Below are positions 42,654-52,908 of a DNA stretch of 64,000 nucleotides, piece by piece. The notes under the pieces are model-generated. The model was not told the DNA's origin and made no database searches. It saw only the letters and a program-made list of their open reading frames with translations. Made by a program: the position numbers and the translations under genes. Source of the stretch: UBA2233 sp002347965 [NCBI: Nitrospirae bacterium UBA2233] (GTDB taxonomy: Bacteria; UBA2233). Positions within the stretch are counted from its first letter, which is position 1, and every line of letters begins with the position of its first letter. The stretch covers positions 26,571 to 90,570 of the forward strand of contig DDYN01000057.1 in the NCBI GenBank assembly GCA_002347965.1. The letters run 5' to 3'.

Positions 42654-43312
42654 CCTGCCAGGCCAGGCCACCAAAACCCTTCGGGCGGAAGGCCCTTAAG
42701 CGCGTCCCCACCCTTCAAGGTAACCCGCCTCCCTTCGAGCTCGAGCAGGCCTTTGGAGAACCAATCGAGCGCGAGCGGGTAGATTTCATGTTCTTTTTGG
42801 AGAATCCTGCTGGAAAGCGCCTCTTCCGTGTCATCCTCGAGCACGGGGACGGCGGCCTGGATGATCGTCGGGCCGGAATCCACCCCCTCGTCCACGAAAT
42901 GCACCGTACAGCCAGATACCTTAACGCCGTATGCAAGCGCCTGCGCTTGTGGCTTCAGCCCCGGAAAAGCGGGCAAAAGGCTCGGATGGATGTTGAGGAT
43001 CCGGTTCGGGCAGGCATTAAGAAGCGTAGGGCCCACGATTTGCATGAACCCCGCCAAGCATACCCCCTCGATCCGCCAGGCTCTAAGAAGCTCGACCATG
43101 CGGCGTTCTTGTTCGGCTTTGGAGGGGAAATCCGCCCGGGCAAAGACTTCCGTGGCGATCCCCAAGTTTTTGGCCTTTTCAAGCCCAGGCGCTTTCTTGT
43201 CGTTCGAGACGACGAGCGCCACCTCGGCCTCGGCCCGCCCTTCCTTGCAGGCCCGCACGAGCGCGACCATGTTGCTTCCGCGCCCAGACAGGAACACGGC
43301 AACCCGCTTCAT
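42650..43312 (-). CDS. purN: Phosphoribosylglycinamide formyltransferase
   Basis: 220 residues. VFLSGRGSNMVALV, catalytic NIHPSLLPAFPG and VHFVDEGVDSGPTIIQ are the GART motifs. Third step of purine synthesis using formyl-tetrahydrofolate. Overlaps purM by four bases (ATGA), and converges on ccdA with the stops overlapping in a single CTAG. Confidence 0.95.
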   Translation of the reverse strand: MKRVAVFLSGRGSNMVALVRACKEGRAEAEVALVVSNDKKAPGLEKAKNLGIATEVFARADFPSKAEQERRMVELLRAWRIEGVCLAGFMQIVGPTLLNACPNRILNIHPSLLPAFPGLKPQAQALAYGVKVSGCTVHFVDEGVDSGPTIIQAAVPVLEDDTEEALSSRILQKEHEIYPLALDWFSKGLLELEGRRVTLKGGDALKGLPPEGFWWPGLAG

Positions 43313-44346
43313 GCAAGCTTGCCCTCGTAGCGAATGTGGGGCCCTTGGGGGTAGCGCTCCGCCAGCCGTCCGATCACGCTTGGCGTTTCACCGGCCTGGC
43401 CAAGCAGTTCCATCGCCTCTTCAAGCCTCGAGGGGCTTACGGCCACGACGAACCCCACTCCCATGTTGAACGTCCCAAGGGCGTCTTCTTCTTGGATCTG
43501 GCCTTTTTCCATCAGCCAGCGAAACAACGGCGGGACGGAAAGCGAGCCCAGCTCAACCACGGCCTGTACGTTGTTGGCCAGCATCCTCGGGAGGTTTTCC
43601 GTGATTCCCCCGCCCGTGATATGCGCCATTCCTTTGGGGATCCCCGCCGCAACGAGCCTTTGGACTGCATCCACGTAGATCTTCGTCGGCGCGAGGAGAA
43701 CCTCCGAAAGAGGCTTGTTTTCAAGCTCGGGGAGTCTATCCCTTATTCCGTAGTGGTTTTGCTCGAAAAGAACCCTCCTTACGAGCGTGAAGGCGTTGCT
43801 GTGAAGCCCGCTGGATGCAAGCCCCACGAGCACGTCGCCCGGCGCGGGGTTGTCCGTCGTGATGAGTGCACGCTTGGGAACGCTGCCTATCCCAAACCCC
43901 GCAAACTCGAACAGGCCATCTTGATACATTCCAGGCATCTGGGCAGTTTCTCCGCCCACAAGGTCCATCCGGGCGGCTTCCAAACCCTGGGCCAGCCCCT
44001 TTGTCAGCTCATCGAGAGTGTTCTCCTCGAGCGAAGAGAACGCAAGGTAATCGAGGAAAAAAAGGGGCTTGGCCCCCGTCGTGATCAGGTCGTTGACGAC
44101 CATCGCGACAAGGTCGACCCCTAAGCCCTGGTAAGCGCCGGCCATCCTGGCAACGAGGATCTTTGTGCCGATGCCGTCGCTCGAGGCAACGAGGAACGCC
44201 CCCTCTTCCATCCCGAGCACCGCCGCAAACCCCCCCATTCCGTGGCTAACCTTGTCGGCATGCAATATCTTCGTGCGAAACCGGAGCTTTTCGATGAACC
44301 TCTTGGCGACGTTGCGGTCAACTCCCGCGGCCCGGTAAGCGTTCAT
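43309..44346 (-). CDS. purM: Phosphoribosylformylglycinamidine cyclo-ligase
   Basis: 345 residues from the ATG at 44346, which has AAGGAG upstream; an earlier in-frame start at 44397 lacks one. Motifs: YRAAGVDRNVAKRFIEKL, SSDGIGTKILVA, MVVNDLITTGAKPLFFLDY, GGETAQMPGMY, HITGGGITENLPRML. Forms AIR in purine synthesis. Confidence 0.96.
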   Translation of the reverse strand: MNAYRAAGVDRNVAKRFIEKLRFRTKILHADKVSHGMGGFAAVLGMEEGAFLVASSDGIGTKILVARMAGAYQGLGVDLVAMVVNDLITTGAKPLFFLDYLAFSSLEENTLDELTKGLAQGLEAARMDLVGGETAQMPGMYQDGLFEFAGFGIGSVPKRALITTDNPAPGDVLVGLASSGLHSNAFTLVRRVLFEQNHYGIRDRLPELENKPLSEVLLAPTKIYVDAVQRLVAAGIPKGMAHITGGGITENLPRMLANNVQAVVELGSLSVPPLFRWLMEKGQIQEEDALGTFNMGVGFVVAVSPSRLEEAMELLGQAGETPSVIGRLAERYPQGPHIRYEGKLA

Positions 44347-44443
44347 GGCTTCTCCTTTGCTGCGTACGCTGTTCATTCTCCTTCCTATATATACCATCCC
44401 TAAACCCGGATGTCCTAACGGGCTGCCTTTTGGACAGGCTTTG

Positions 44444-44452
44444 TGGTATAAT
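44444..44452 (+). promoter_or_regulatory. Extended -10 promoter for the 44.5-kb operon
   Basis: TGGTATAAT, a perfect -10 with TG extension, 38 bases before the next start codon; no good -35 is seen. Upstream of the unknown protein and MarR regulator pair. Confidence 0.55.
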
Positions 44453-44489
44453 TTATTTTCTAGAAAAACGCGCGCTTCGGGGAGGGTGA

Positions 44490-44852
44490 ATGGTGCTAAA
44501 CCCCTACGTGTTTCCCGTTCAAGTAGGCATGCCTAAGGAAATGGCAGGGCTTTTGCAAGCGCTTGGGACGACGGCCATGAGTGGCGTTTCCCCTTTTAGC
44601 GCGGTATCGCCCATAGGCGCCTACACAACCCGCGTCGTCGACCGCGTGACGCTTTCCGAGGGTATACAGCAAGGGCGGTTCAGGCGTTTCGCCAACCCGG
44701 AACTCGGGCTTGAACGTGCCTACCGAGAGGCCTGGGCGGCCTCTTCTTCTACCGAACCCGGCCCCGAAGGGACGTTCGTCGCCTACGGGGCAGACCGGCT
44801 CGTACGGACCTTTGGCGGCTCTAGCAGGCCAAGAATCGACGTAGTCGTTTGA
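44490..44852 (+). CDS. Protein of unknown function coupled to a MarR regulator
   Basis: 120 residues; start has GGGAGG four to five bases upstream. Not recognised. No signal peptide or membrane helix; Ser/Gly/Pro-rich with a central VVDRVTLSEGIQQGRF stretch and a basic C-terminus. The stop overlaps the possible TTG start of the MarR gene, so they are coupled. Confidence 0.65.
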   Translation: MVLNPYVFPVQVGMPKEMAGLLQALGTTAMSGVSPFSAVSPIGAYTTRVVDRVTLSEGIQQGRFRRFANPELGLERAYREAWAASSSTEPGPEGTFVAYGADRLVRTFGGSSRPRIDVVV

Positions 44853-44857
44853 CCAAG

Positions 44858-45367
44858 ATGAGCTCCCCCCTCAAGGCAGCCCCTTCGCCAAAAAAGGCGA
44901 GCTCGGCCTCGTTCAACCAAAGAAATAGCGCCCGGGACGAGCTTGTGTATTTTCGGATGGTCAGAGTCCTGCACGGGATCTACAACCGCCTTCAGCGCGT
45001 GCTTGTCCAGGCCGGCGTAACGGCCCCCCAGTTCGAAGTCATCTCGCTGCTCGTTCGGATGAACGACGCCAAGCTCAAAGAAATCGGCAAAAGGCTGCTG
45101 ATCACCGGAGGAAACGTCACGGGCATCATGGACAGGCTAGAAAAAATTGGCCTTGTCCTTCGAGTGCGCGATACGGACGACAGGCGAATCATCAAGGCCA
45201 AGCTTACCCAAAAGGGGCTAGAAACCTTCTACAACGCGGATGCTCTGTATAAAATGGAGCTCAAAGAGGTTTTTGGGGCCTTGAACAAGCAAGAAAAACG
45301 AATCTTGGCCGGCCTCCTTCGGAGGACTGAGCTTCGGGCTAGGCGCAGGGCGGCGTCCTCCCTTTGA
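44858..45367 (+). CDS. MarR-family transcriptional regulator
   Basis: 169 residues from the ATG at 44858; a TTG at 44849 overlapping the previous stop is equally possible. Winged-helix core about 50-120: ISLLVRMNDAKLKEIGKRL, LLITGGNVTGIMDRLEKIGLV (recognition helix), RVRDTDDRRIIKAKLTQKG (wing). Likely autoregulates with the unknown gene before it, or governs the envelope operon that follows. Confidence 0.9.
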   Translation: MSSPLKAAPSPKKASSASFNQRNSARDELVYFRMVRVLHGIYNRLQRVLVQAGVTAPQFEVISLLVRMNDAKLKEIGKRLLITGGNVTGIMDRLEKIGLVLRVRDTDDRRIIKAKLTQKGLETFYNADALYKMELKEVFGALNKQEKRILAGLLRRTELRARRRAASSL

Positions 45368-45499
45368 TCGCCTAAAAAGTCGCCTTTCATCCTTCGCCCC
45401 CTTACGTGCCAGACAATCTCAAGCTTCCCCTTGCAAAAACATTTCTAGCGCGAAGATTAAAAGGGGATTTTCCCTTTTGGGCCATCTTGCGATGAGTTT

Positions 45500-45508
45500 T
45501 GCTATAAT
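45500..45508 (+). promoter_or_regulatory. Extended -10 promoter for the FtsE-like operon
   Basis: TGCTATAAT, perfect -10 with TG extension, 41 bases before the start; the same TGCTATAAT occurs before the 54-residue ORF at 54.2 kb. Confidence 0.5.
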
Positions 45509-45549
45509 CAAGCCTAGGTGTTTGAAATACCAAGGCGGCTTCAGGGGCG

Positions 45550-46239
45550 ATGGCTTTTGCGCAAACGAGCGTCCATCAAGATTGTCTCGCATTCCTTCGT
45601 GTCTCCGGCTCAAAGGCGGGGGGGCGGATGGCTGCCGAGGCGTCTTTTTCCCTCCCAAGGGGTGGAATCCTGGGCGTTTTTGGCGGTCCAGGAACTGGCA
45701 AGAGCACGCTCACCAGGCTCGCCGCCCTAAGGGAGATGCCCTCCGAAGGCTACATCGTGTGCTTTGGCCGGAACGTGCTCAAGTGCCAGTTGGCACAGCT
45801 ACAGCAGATGCGCCTTAGGATCGGAGCGGTGCTGGAAGGAAGCAGGCTAATCGAAGAGGCCAGCGTGGCGTTCAACCTCAAGTGCCTAGCCCCTTTGGCA
45901 GAGGGGTGCCCTAAGGGGACTCTTAGGGAGCGCACCGAAGCACTTCTAGAGCTTTTGGAATGTCCCGGCAGCTTGCAAGCTTTCCTGAAATCGCGGGTAA
46001 GCATCCTGCCTGAGAGCTTAAAAAGGAGGGTGCTGTTCATGAGGGAGTGCCTTCTTGCGCCGGAGCTCCTCGTCCTCGATTGCCCGTTCGAGCTGCTCGG
46101 ACATCGCCTTGGCCAACGCTTCCTCCGCGGCGTTCAAGGGGTGCTTCAGGAGACGGCGGGCATCCTCTTGACCGCCTCGAGTCCGGAAACGCCCAGGGCG
46201 CTGCAAGACCGCTTCCCCTGGGTTAGGCTCGAATCGTAG
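45550..46239 (+). CDS. ftsE: Degenerate FtsE-like ABC ATPase
   Basis: 229 residues. Walker A is intact (GPGTGKST, Lys51). The other motifs are lost: the Q-loop Gln is Glu96, the LSGGQ signature reads LPESLKRR (153-160), the Walker B catalytic Glu is Cys178 (LLVLDCPF), and the switch His region reads LLTASSPE. It may bind but hardly hydrolyse ATP in the usual way. Followed by an FtsX-like permease, an EnvC-like protein and CtpA, which gives it its FtsE identity. Codon pattern and operon look functional, so this is probably a pseudo-ATPase, not a decaying gene. Confidence 0.75.
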   Translation: MAFAQTSVHQDCLAFLRVSGSKAGGRMAAEASFSLPRGGILGVFGGPGTGKSTLTRLAALREMPSEGYIVCFGRNVLKCQLAQLQQMRLRIGAVLEGSRLIEEASVAFNLKCLAPLAEGCPKGTLRERTEALLELLECPGSLQAFLKSRVSILPESLKRRVLFMRECLLAPELLVLDCPFELLGHRLGQRFLRGVQGVLQETAGILLTASSPETPRALQDRFPWVRLES

Positions 46240-46242
46240 ACG

Positions 46243-47061
46243 ATGGAAAGACTCAAAGGAGCCGTATTCTGGGTTCGCTCTCTGGGCTGCATCTGGTGGG
46301 CCATCACCAAGGATACCTCGGACACACCAAGATTCTTGGGGCGGGTAATCCTTGTCTTTTCCATGCTATGGGGGGTGCTCCTCATCGGGGAGCCGATGGG
46401 CTTCTGGATTATCCAGCCAAAAACGCATGCCTGGGTCTTGGCGGACCCAGGCATGGCCTCCGACATGCAAACCCTCACCAGTCGCCTTGCCGGCCTCCAA
46501 AAACGCCGCAAAGACCTGGTCCTCACTCCCGAACGCTTGCCCGAACATCCAGAAGCAAGAGTTTGGAGGCTTACGGCGCGAACCGCCCTTCAGCCCAACG
46601 GGCGCGTAGCTCTCGAACGCCCGCTGCTCGAAGGACTGCAAGGGGTACGGGTTCTCTGGCAAGAACCTGCCCCGCTTTTGGGGTTCGACGGCCCGACGGC
46701 CGCCAGGCGTTTCCTTGCCGTTGCGTTCGCTTGGGTTGCTTCGCTCGGGTTCCTGTACGCGGTATTGCTCGCCCCAGGGCTCGAGCGAACCCGCCCCCTT
46801 TGGAACGTGTGGTTTTGGCATGGGCTTGGGCCTTCCAGGCTAAAAATCCTCATGGGCGGGCATCTTGTAGCTACGGGGTTGCGCGATAGCCTGCTGGCGG
46901 GCGCGGCAAGCGCTTGGCTTGCCTTTTGGTTTAAGCTCGTCGCCCTCCGGGACTTTCTAGTCGTAGGGGGCGCTTGGGTGGCGCTTGTCGTCGGCCTTAG
47001 CGGGTTGATTCTTGTAAGGCGTTTTATGAGGAAAATCCTTGAAGATTCTTGTGCGGCTTAG
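46243..47061 (+). CDS. ftsX: FtsX-like cell-division permease
   Basis: 272 residues. One transmembrane helix near 35-55, a periplasmic domain of about 95 residues, then three helices (near 152-175, 205-230 and 240-262), the FtsX arrangement. FtsX passes conformational change from FtsE to periplasmic hydrolase activators. Sequence is divergent; the call relies on topology and neighbours. Begins three bases after the FtsE-like stop. Confidence 0.75.
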   Translation: MERLKGAVFWVRSLGCIWWAITKDTSDTPRFLGRVILVFSMLWGVLLIGEPMGFWIIQPKTHAWVLADPGMASDMQTLTSRLAGLQKRRKDLVLTPERLPEHPEARVWRLTARTALQPNGRVALERPLLEGLQGVRVLWQEPAPLLGFDGPTAARRFLAVAFAWVASLGFLYAVLLAPGLERTRPLWNVWFWHGLGPSRLKILMGGHLVATGLRDSLLAGAASAWLAFWFKLVALRDFLVVGGAWVALVVGLSGLILVRRFMRKILEDSCAA

Positions 47062-47575
47062 GGCCCTTTTCTTACCTATTGCCGCACTCCTCCTTGTACC
47101 TTGTGCCGGCTTGGCATGGCTTCGAGGCGCTGTACCGCCCATTCCCTTGCAAGCCTTCCATCGCGGGCATGTTCAAATACGTACGATGCCCCAAGGCCAA
47201 CCTGTAGAGCTCTCGGAAGCTTGGCTGGCGCTCCAGCGAGAGGCGAAACAGGCGCTGGACATCGGGCTTCCATCCGAGCCGGCAGAACCCCCCAAGCCGC
47301 TGTGGGGTGGTGTTATAATAAACGCTGAGGATCCTTTGGTAGTCGCCGGAGCGTCTGGAAGGCCGATTTACATAGGGTTCGTGAACGGCCTTGGTTATGT
47401 CGTCGTACTAGACCACGGAAACAGGACATACACGATTTATGGCCTCCTTAAAGAAGTGTTGATCCACAACATAGAGCGCGTCGCGAAGGGCCAGGCGATA
47501 GGGCTTGCCCACACGGAGCCTATCAGAGGCCTCTATGCCACGTATTTTGCCGTGCGAAAAGAGGCAACGCCCTGA
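47039..47575 (+). CDS. EnvC-like periplasmic activator with degenerate LytM domain
   Basis: 178 residues from a TTG at 47039 with GAGG seven bases upstream, inside the ftsX end. Signal peptide (about 1-27), short linker, then a LytM/M23 fold: VNGLGYVVVLDHGNRTYTIYGLL and GQAIGLAHTEPIRG. The HxH zinc motif expected near LYxHL is replaced by IYGLL, so it is probably catalytically inactive, as EnvC is. It lacks the long coiled coil of classic EnvC. Confidence 0.75.
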   Translation: MKILVRLRALFLPIAALLLVPCAGLAWLRGAVPPIPLQAFHRGHVQIRTMPQGQPVELSEAWLALQREAKQALDIGLPSEPAEPPKPLWGGVIINAEDPLVVAGASGRPIYIGFVNGLGYVVVLDHGNRTYTIYGLLKEVLIHNIERVAKGQAIGLAHTEPIRGLYATYFAVRKEATP

Positions 47576-47639
47576 AAACCCAAGCCCTGGGGCCAAGCCC
47601 CCTGTATCCAAACCCATACCAGAAAGGAGTTTTGTCCTT

Positions 47640-48971
<1,332 letters not shown>

Positions 48972-48986
48972 AAAGGAAGACTCACG

Positions 48987-50171
48987 ATGGACCTGCTCAA
49001 CGGAATCACCGTCTTGGATTTAACGAGGCTCTTACCGGGGAACTTTTGCACCCTGTGCTTGGCGGATTTGGGCGCGGAGGTGATCAAAGTCGAAGACCCC
49101 GTGCGAGGGGACTACATTCGCTGGATGCCGCCGTTTTTTGGCGAGGAGAGCGCCTACCATCTGCTCGTGAACCGAAGCAAGAAGAGCGTCTGCTTGGACT
49201 TAAAGCAACCTAAGGCCAAGGAGGCCTTCCTTAAGGCCCTTGAGCGTGCGGACGTGCTCGTCGAAAGCTTCAGGCCCGGCATCATGGCAAAGCTAGGCTT
49301 AGACTACGGTACGCTCAAGGGCCTTTTCCCCGGGCTTGTCTACTGCGCCATCACGGGCTACGGGCAAGACGGCCCATTCCGAGACCGGGCGGGCCACGAT
49401 TTGAACTACATCGGGTTTGCCGGGCTGCTTTCGACGGCGAAGGACAGGGCCGGCAGGCCTGTCATCCCCAGCATCCAGGTGGCCGATTTGTTCGGAGGGG
49501 GGCTCATGGCCGCCCTTGGGGTCGTCTCCGCCCTCATCAGGAGCCAAAGGACGGGGGAGGGGGCGTTTTTGGACATCAGCATGACGGACGGCATCGCCTT
49601 TTCCCAGCCCTTCGCCCTTGCAGAGTCAATGTTCGAACAATCCGAAGAGGGGTCTACAATCAAGGTTTTAACTGGAGGGGTCGTGTGCTACAACGTCTAC
49701 GAGACGTTGGACGACAGGTTCGTAACGCTCGCCGCGATCGAGGAGAAGTTCTGGGAAAGCTTCGTTGAGGCCGTAGGCAAGCCAGAGTGGAAGTCCCGCC
49801 AGTTTGACGCGGCGGATTCCTCTGACCAGAGCTCTGTCTACGAGGATCTTTGCGCTCTTTTCCGGCAAAAATCCATGCAGGAATGGGAAGCGGTGCTTTC
49901 TAAGGTCGATACCTGTTTTGGCATCGTCCAGACCCACGCGGAGGCGCTTCGCCACCCGCTCTTTCAGGCCCGGGGGTTGTTTGGAGAGCTGAGCGATCCC
50001 GAGCTTGGGGCGATCCCGCAGGCTATGAGCCCGATCAAGCTAGACGGCGCCCCGTTCCAGCCAAAGGCAAGGGCGCCAAAGTTCGGCGAGCATACGTTCG
50101 AGGTCCTTGCAAGTTACGGGGTCGATTCCGCCACGCTCGAGGCTCTAAAACGCTCGGGCGCGGCCCGCTAA
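48987..50171 (+). CDS. CaiB/BaiF-type enzyme, probably alpha-methylacyl-CoA racemase
   Basis: 394 residues, family III CoA-transferase fold. LLPGNFCTLCLADLGAEVIKVE opens the domain; RAGHDLNYIGFAG and IQVADLFGGG carry the His and Asp pair used by alpha-methylacyl-CoA racemases, while CoA-transferases share only the Asp. It may serve branched fatty acid oxidation with the acyl-CoA dehydrogenases at 51.8-54.1 kb. Confidence 0.82.
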   Translation: MDLLNGITVLDLTRLLPGNFCTLCLADLGAEVIKVEDPVRGDYIRWMPPFFGEESAYHLLVNRSKKSVCLDLKQPKAKEAFLKALERADVLVESFRPGIMAKLGLDYGTLKGLFPGLVYCAITGYGQDGPFRDRAGHDLNYIGFAGLLSTAKDRAGRPVIPSIQVADLFGGGLMAALGVVSALIRSQRTGEGAFLDISMTDGIAFSQPFALAESMFEQSEEGSTIKVLTGGVVCYNVYETLDDRFVTLAAIEEKFWESFVEAVGKPEWKSRQFDAADSSDQSSVYEDLCALFRQKSMQEWEAVLSKVDTCFGIVQTHAEALRHPLFQARGLFGELSDPELGAIPQAMSPIKLDGAPFQPKARAPKFGEHTFEVLASYGVDSATLEALKRSGAAR

Positions 50172-50175
50172 GTGC

Positions 50176-50826
50176 ATGGTTGGCATCATCGGTTCGGACG
50201 AATCGGGCAAGGGGGACTACTTCGGCCCCCTTGTCGTCGCGGCCGTGTTCGTGCCGGAAGAAAGCCTGGATGTCCTGAGCCTGCTGGGCGTCAAGGACTC
50301 CAAGCGGCTTAGCGATACAAAGGCCTTAAGGCTTGCCGATGAGCTTGGCCAGAGCTACCCAAGCAGCATCGTGGCCATTTTCCCGAAGCGCTACAACGAG
50401 CTCTACGGGAAATTTGGCAACTTAAACAGGCTTCTTGCGTGGGCGCACGCAAGGGCGATCGAGAACCTGCTTATCGCCCACGAACCCAAGCTGATCCTCG
50501 TAGATCAGTTTGCCGACCCCAGCGTACTCGAGCGCGCGCTGTTCGAAAAGACGAGGAAAAACGTCCTCCTCCAGCAGGTCAGGGCCGAAGAACACCCCGC
50601 CGTCGCCCTGGCGAGCATCCTGGCGAGAGCCAAGTTCCTCGTGAGTTTAAAGCAGCTTGGAGAGGAGTTTGGGCTCTCGCTTCCAAAAGGCGCGTCGGCA
50701 GAGGTCGAGCAGGCCGCACGATCTTTCTACCAGACCTTCGGCCTAGAAGGGCTCCACCAGGTCGCCAAGCTCCATTTCAAGACCACCCAACGGGTCGTCC
50801 CTCCGCAAGCCCCCCAGGGCGCCTGA
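50176..50826 (+). CDS. rnhC: Ribonuclease HIII
   Basis: 216 residues. GIIGSDESGKGDYFGPLVVAAV is the RNase HII/HIII signature with the first catalytic Asp-Glu pair; VKDSKRLSD, LILVDQFAD and the late ASILARAKFL stretch complete the site. Removes RNA from RNA-DNA hybrids. It lacks the N-terminal TBP-like domain of about 80 residues normal for HIII. Begins four bases after the racemase-like stop. Confidence 0.85.
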   Translation: MVGIIGSDESGKGDYFGPLVVAAVFVPEESLDVLSLLGVKDSKRLSDTKALRLADELGQSYPSSIVAIFPKRYNELYGKFGNLNRLLAWAHARAIENLLIAHEPKLILVDQFADPSVLERALFEKTRKNVLLQQVRAEEHPAVALASILARAKFLVSLKQLGEEFGLSLPKGASAEVEQAARSFYQTFGLEGLHQVAKLHFKTTQRVVPPQAPQGA

Positions 50827-51095
50827 CAGGCAGATACCGCCACTCGCAAAACGCCAGCCGGGCCGCGTTGGCCGCGCTTTCGCGGCATGGAAAAGGGGAG
50901 AAGCGTCGTCTTTTTCGGGCTGTACTTTTCGGTGGCCGTTGAGATACGCTAAAACTTGGAAGGGTTTTACAAAAGAACGAAGGTGCCAGGTAGCTGAACC
51001 TCTGCTCATTGTCAGCAAACCCATTTGAGCCCTTCACTGTAGGCTCAACGTATACTTGACTGTCGTTAGAACTGGGGATGCGTACAGAGGAAGAC

Positions 51096-51392
51096 ATGAC
51101 GACCTATTTTGTAACCCGGCATCCGGGCGCAAGAGAGTGGGCTGAGACAAACGGGGTTCAGGTGGACCGGGTCGTGGAACACTTTGACGTTCGAGCCATT
51201 CAGCCCGGAGATGTCGTGATCGGCTCCCTTCCTGTCAACCTCGCTTGGCAGGTGTGCATGCGGGGAGGGCGCTATTTCCACTTAAGCCTAGAAATCCCGC
51301 AAGAATGGAGGGGTAAAGAGCTGACCAAAGAGCAGATGGATGCTTTCGGGGCCACAATAGAAGAGTACGTCGTTCGACGAGCGGAGCCTTGA
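51096..51392 (+). CDS. csx16: Csx16-family CRISPR-associated protein, stand-alone
   Basis: 98 residues from the ATG at 51096, preferred for the AGAGG five bases upstream; ATG at 51078 is in frame. MTTYFVTRHPGAREWAE, VIGSLPVNLAWQVC and GGRYFHLSLEIPQEWRG match the Csx16/VVA1548 family. These proteins occur with type III CRISPR systems and are linked to cyclic oligoadenylate breakdown. No cas gene or repeat array is in this window. Flanked by intergenic DNA on both sides. Confidence 0.82.
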   Translation: MTTYFVTRHPGAREWAETNGVQVDRVVEHFDVRAIQPGDVVIGSLPVNLAWQVCMRGGRYFHLSLEIPQEWRGKELTKEQMDAFGATIEEYVVRRAEP

Positions 51393-51824
51393 CCCGAGGG
51401 GGCCCGTCAAGCCTTTTGCGCCTGCATCTTGCTTTTGGGGGTTTTGCCTCGTTTGGTCCCGCAGGTTAAGCTTCTACGACAAAGACAGAAAGTACGAGAG
51501 TCCTAACGCAAAGGCTTTTTAAGGCATCGCTTTAAAAATGAGGCTGCACCCCCTCTCCCGGTGCGTGCGAGTTTTCGTCTTATTCGGTTGAGGGTCGTTG
51601 TTTCGCCCCTAATAAGCCCACCGTCCATTGACGCCCCCTTCTTAAATGCCTTAGCATAGAGGCGTTAAGCTGGCTCTTGGATGAGCGTTTTCAAGAGGCG
51701 CATTGTGTGTGTTGTATGGGTTGAACGAGCGTTAATGAAATACGTTTCTTTTGGTAAAACAACCCTAGCAAGCAGGAAGCTTTCCCGATGGAGGAACCAT
51801 AAAGCCCGGCATGGAGGTGCCTAG
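51393..51824. other. 432-base gap with no recognised gene
   Basis: I see no tRNA, repeats or gene. A ribosome binding site, GGAGG, lies at the right edge before the acyl-CoA dehydrogenase. Together with 50827-51095 it makes the area around csx16 unusually gene-poor for this window. Confidence 0.5.
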
Positions 51825-52895
51825 ATGATCGATTTTGGCTTGAACGACGAACAAAGAGAGCTCAAGGCCTTGGCACAGGATTTCGCCAAGGAGCGTATCC
51901 GCCCGCTTAACCGGGATGCCGAAAAAGAGGGGGTTCCCGAAGCGCTGAGACGGGAGGCGTTCGAAGTCGGTTTCTCACGAATGGCCTTGCCCGAAGGGTT
52001 AGAGGGGCTAAACCTAGGCTATCTTGAACAGGCGCTTGTTTTGGAAGAGCTAGCCTGGGGAGACGCCGGGATAGCCCCGATGCTCCTAGGGAGCGGGTTT
52101 GCCGGGCTTGCCATCAAAGAGCTTGCGAGCGAACCCCAAAAGGAGCAGCTTCTTGCACCGTTTGCGAAGCCTGAAAATTTTGCGCGCTTGGGCGCTCTTG
52201 CCTGGGCAGAACCGACGGCCGGGTTCGACCTTGACGCCTCCGAGGTTCACGAAAAAAACGGGAAGCTATACGGCCAAAAAGGCCTCGTTTGGCCCTGTCC
52301 GGCAGACCTGTACGTCGTTTTGGGCAACGACAACGCCTGGGTTCTCCAGGGGGCGCCAAAAACCAAACCCTCACAAACGCGCTTGGGCCTCCTGGCGACA
52401 CCTGCAGGATGGCTAAGCCTAGACGGCGAGCAAGCCGAACGGCTTCAGGGCGATGGCCGTATCGGACGGCTCCTTGCTGGTGTTCGTGTCTTATTGGGGG
52501 GAATGCTCTGCGGGGTCGCGAGGGCAAGCCTCGAATACGTGCTCGAATACACCTCTCAAAGAACGGCATTCGGCCAAGTGATTGCGCAGTTTCAGGGGAT
52601 TTCTTTCGCTGCGGCAGATATGCACATGGAAAACGACGGGGCCTCTCTTGGGGTCCTAAAGGCCGCTTGGGCGCTCGATAACGGCCTTGAGGAGGCGGAA
52701 AAGCTGTCTTCCCAAGCGCTCGTGGCCGCATCAAGGGCCGCGCTGTTCTCGAGCAACTGGGCCGTTCAAATGCTTGGCGGCCATGGCTATACCTTTGATT
52801 ACCCTGTTGAAAAATGGATGCGGGATGCAAGGGCGCTGGCCACGAATGCCGGCCAAGAAGAAGCCCTTATGCACCTTTCCGACATAGCTCTTTAA
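51825..52895 (+). CDS. Acyl-CoA dehydrogenase 1
   Basis: 356 residues, a little short for the family. FGLNDEQRELKALAQDFAKERIRPL opens the N-terminal helical domain; RTAFGQVIAQFQGISF and QMLGGHGYTFDYPVEKWMRDAR are the C-terminal signature. The central domain is compact. FAD enzyme of acyl-CoA oxidation. GGAGG precedes the start. Thirteen bases separate it from a second dehydrogenase. Confidence 0.88.
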   Translation: MIDFGLNDEQRELKALAQDFAKERIRPLNRDAEKEGVPEALRREAFEVGFSRMALPEGLEGLNLGYLEQALVLEELAWGDAGIAPMLLGSGFAGLAIKELASEPQKEQLLAPFAKPENFARLGALAWAEPTAGFDLDASEVHEKNGKLYGQKGLVWPCPADLYVVLGNDNAWVLQGAPKTKPSQTRLGLLATPAGWLSLDGEQAERLQGDGRIGRLLAGVRVLLGGMLCGVARASLEYVLEYTSQRTAFGQVIAQFQGISFAAADMHMENDGASLGVLKAAWALDNGLEEAEKLSSQALVAASRAALFSSNWAVQMLGGHGYTFDYPVEKWMRDARALATNAGQEEALMHLSDIAL

Positions 52896-52908
52896 GGAGG
52901 ACCATGGC

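Noticed and set aside
43336-44124. 262-codon plus-strand frame
   Set aside because: Antisense to purM.
50827-51824. CRISPR array near csx16
   Set aside because: I looked for regularly spaced repeats on both sides and saw none.
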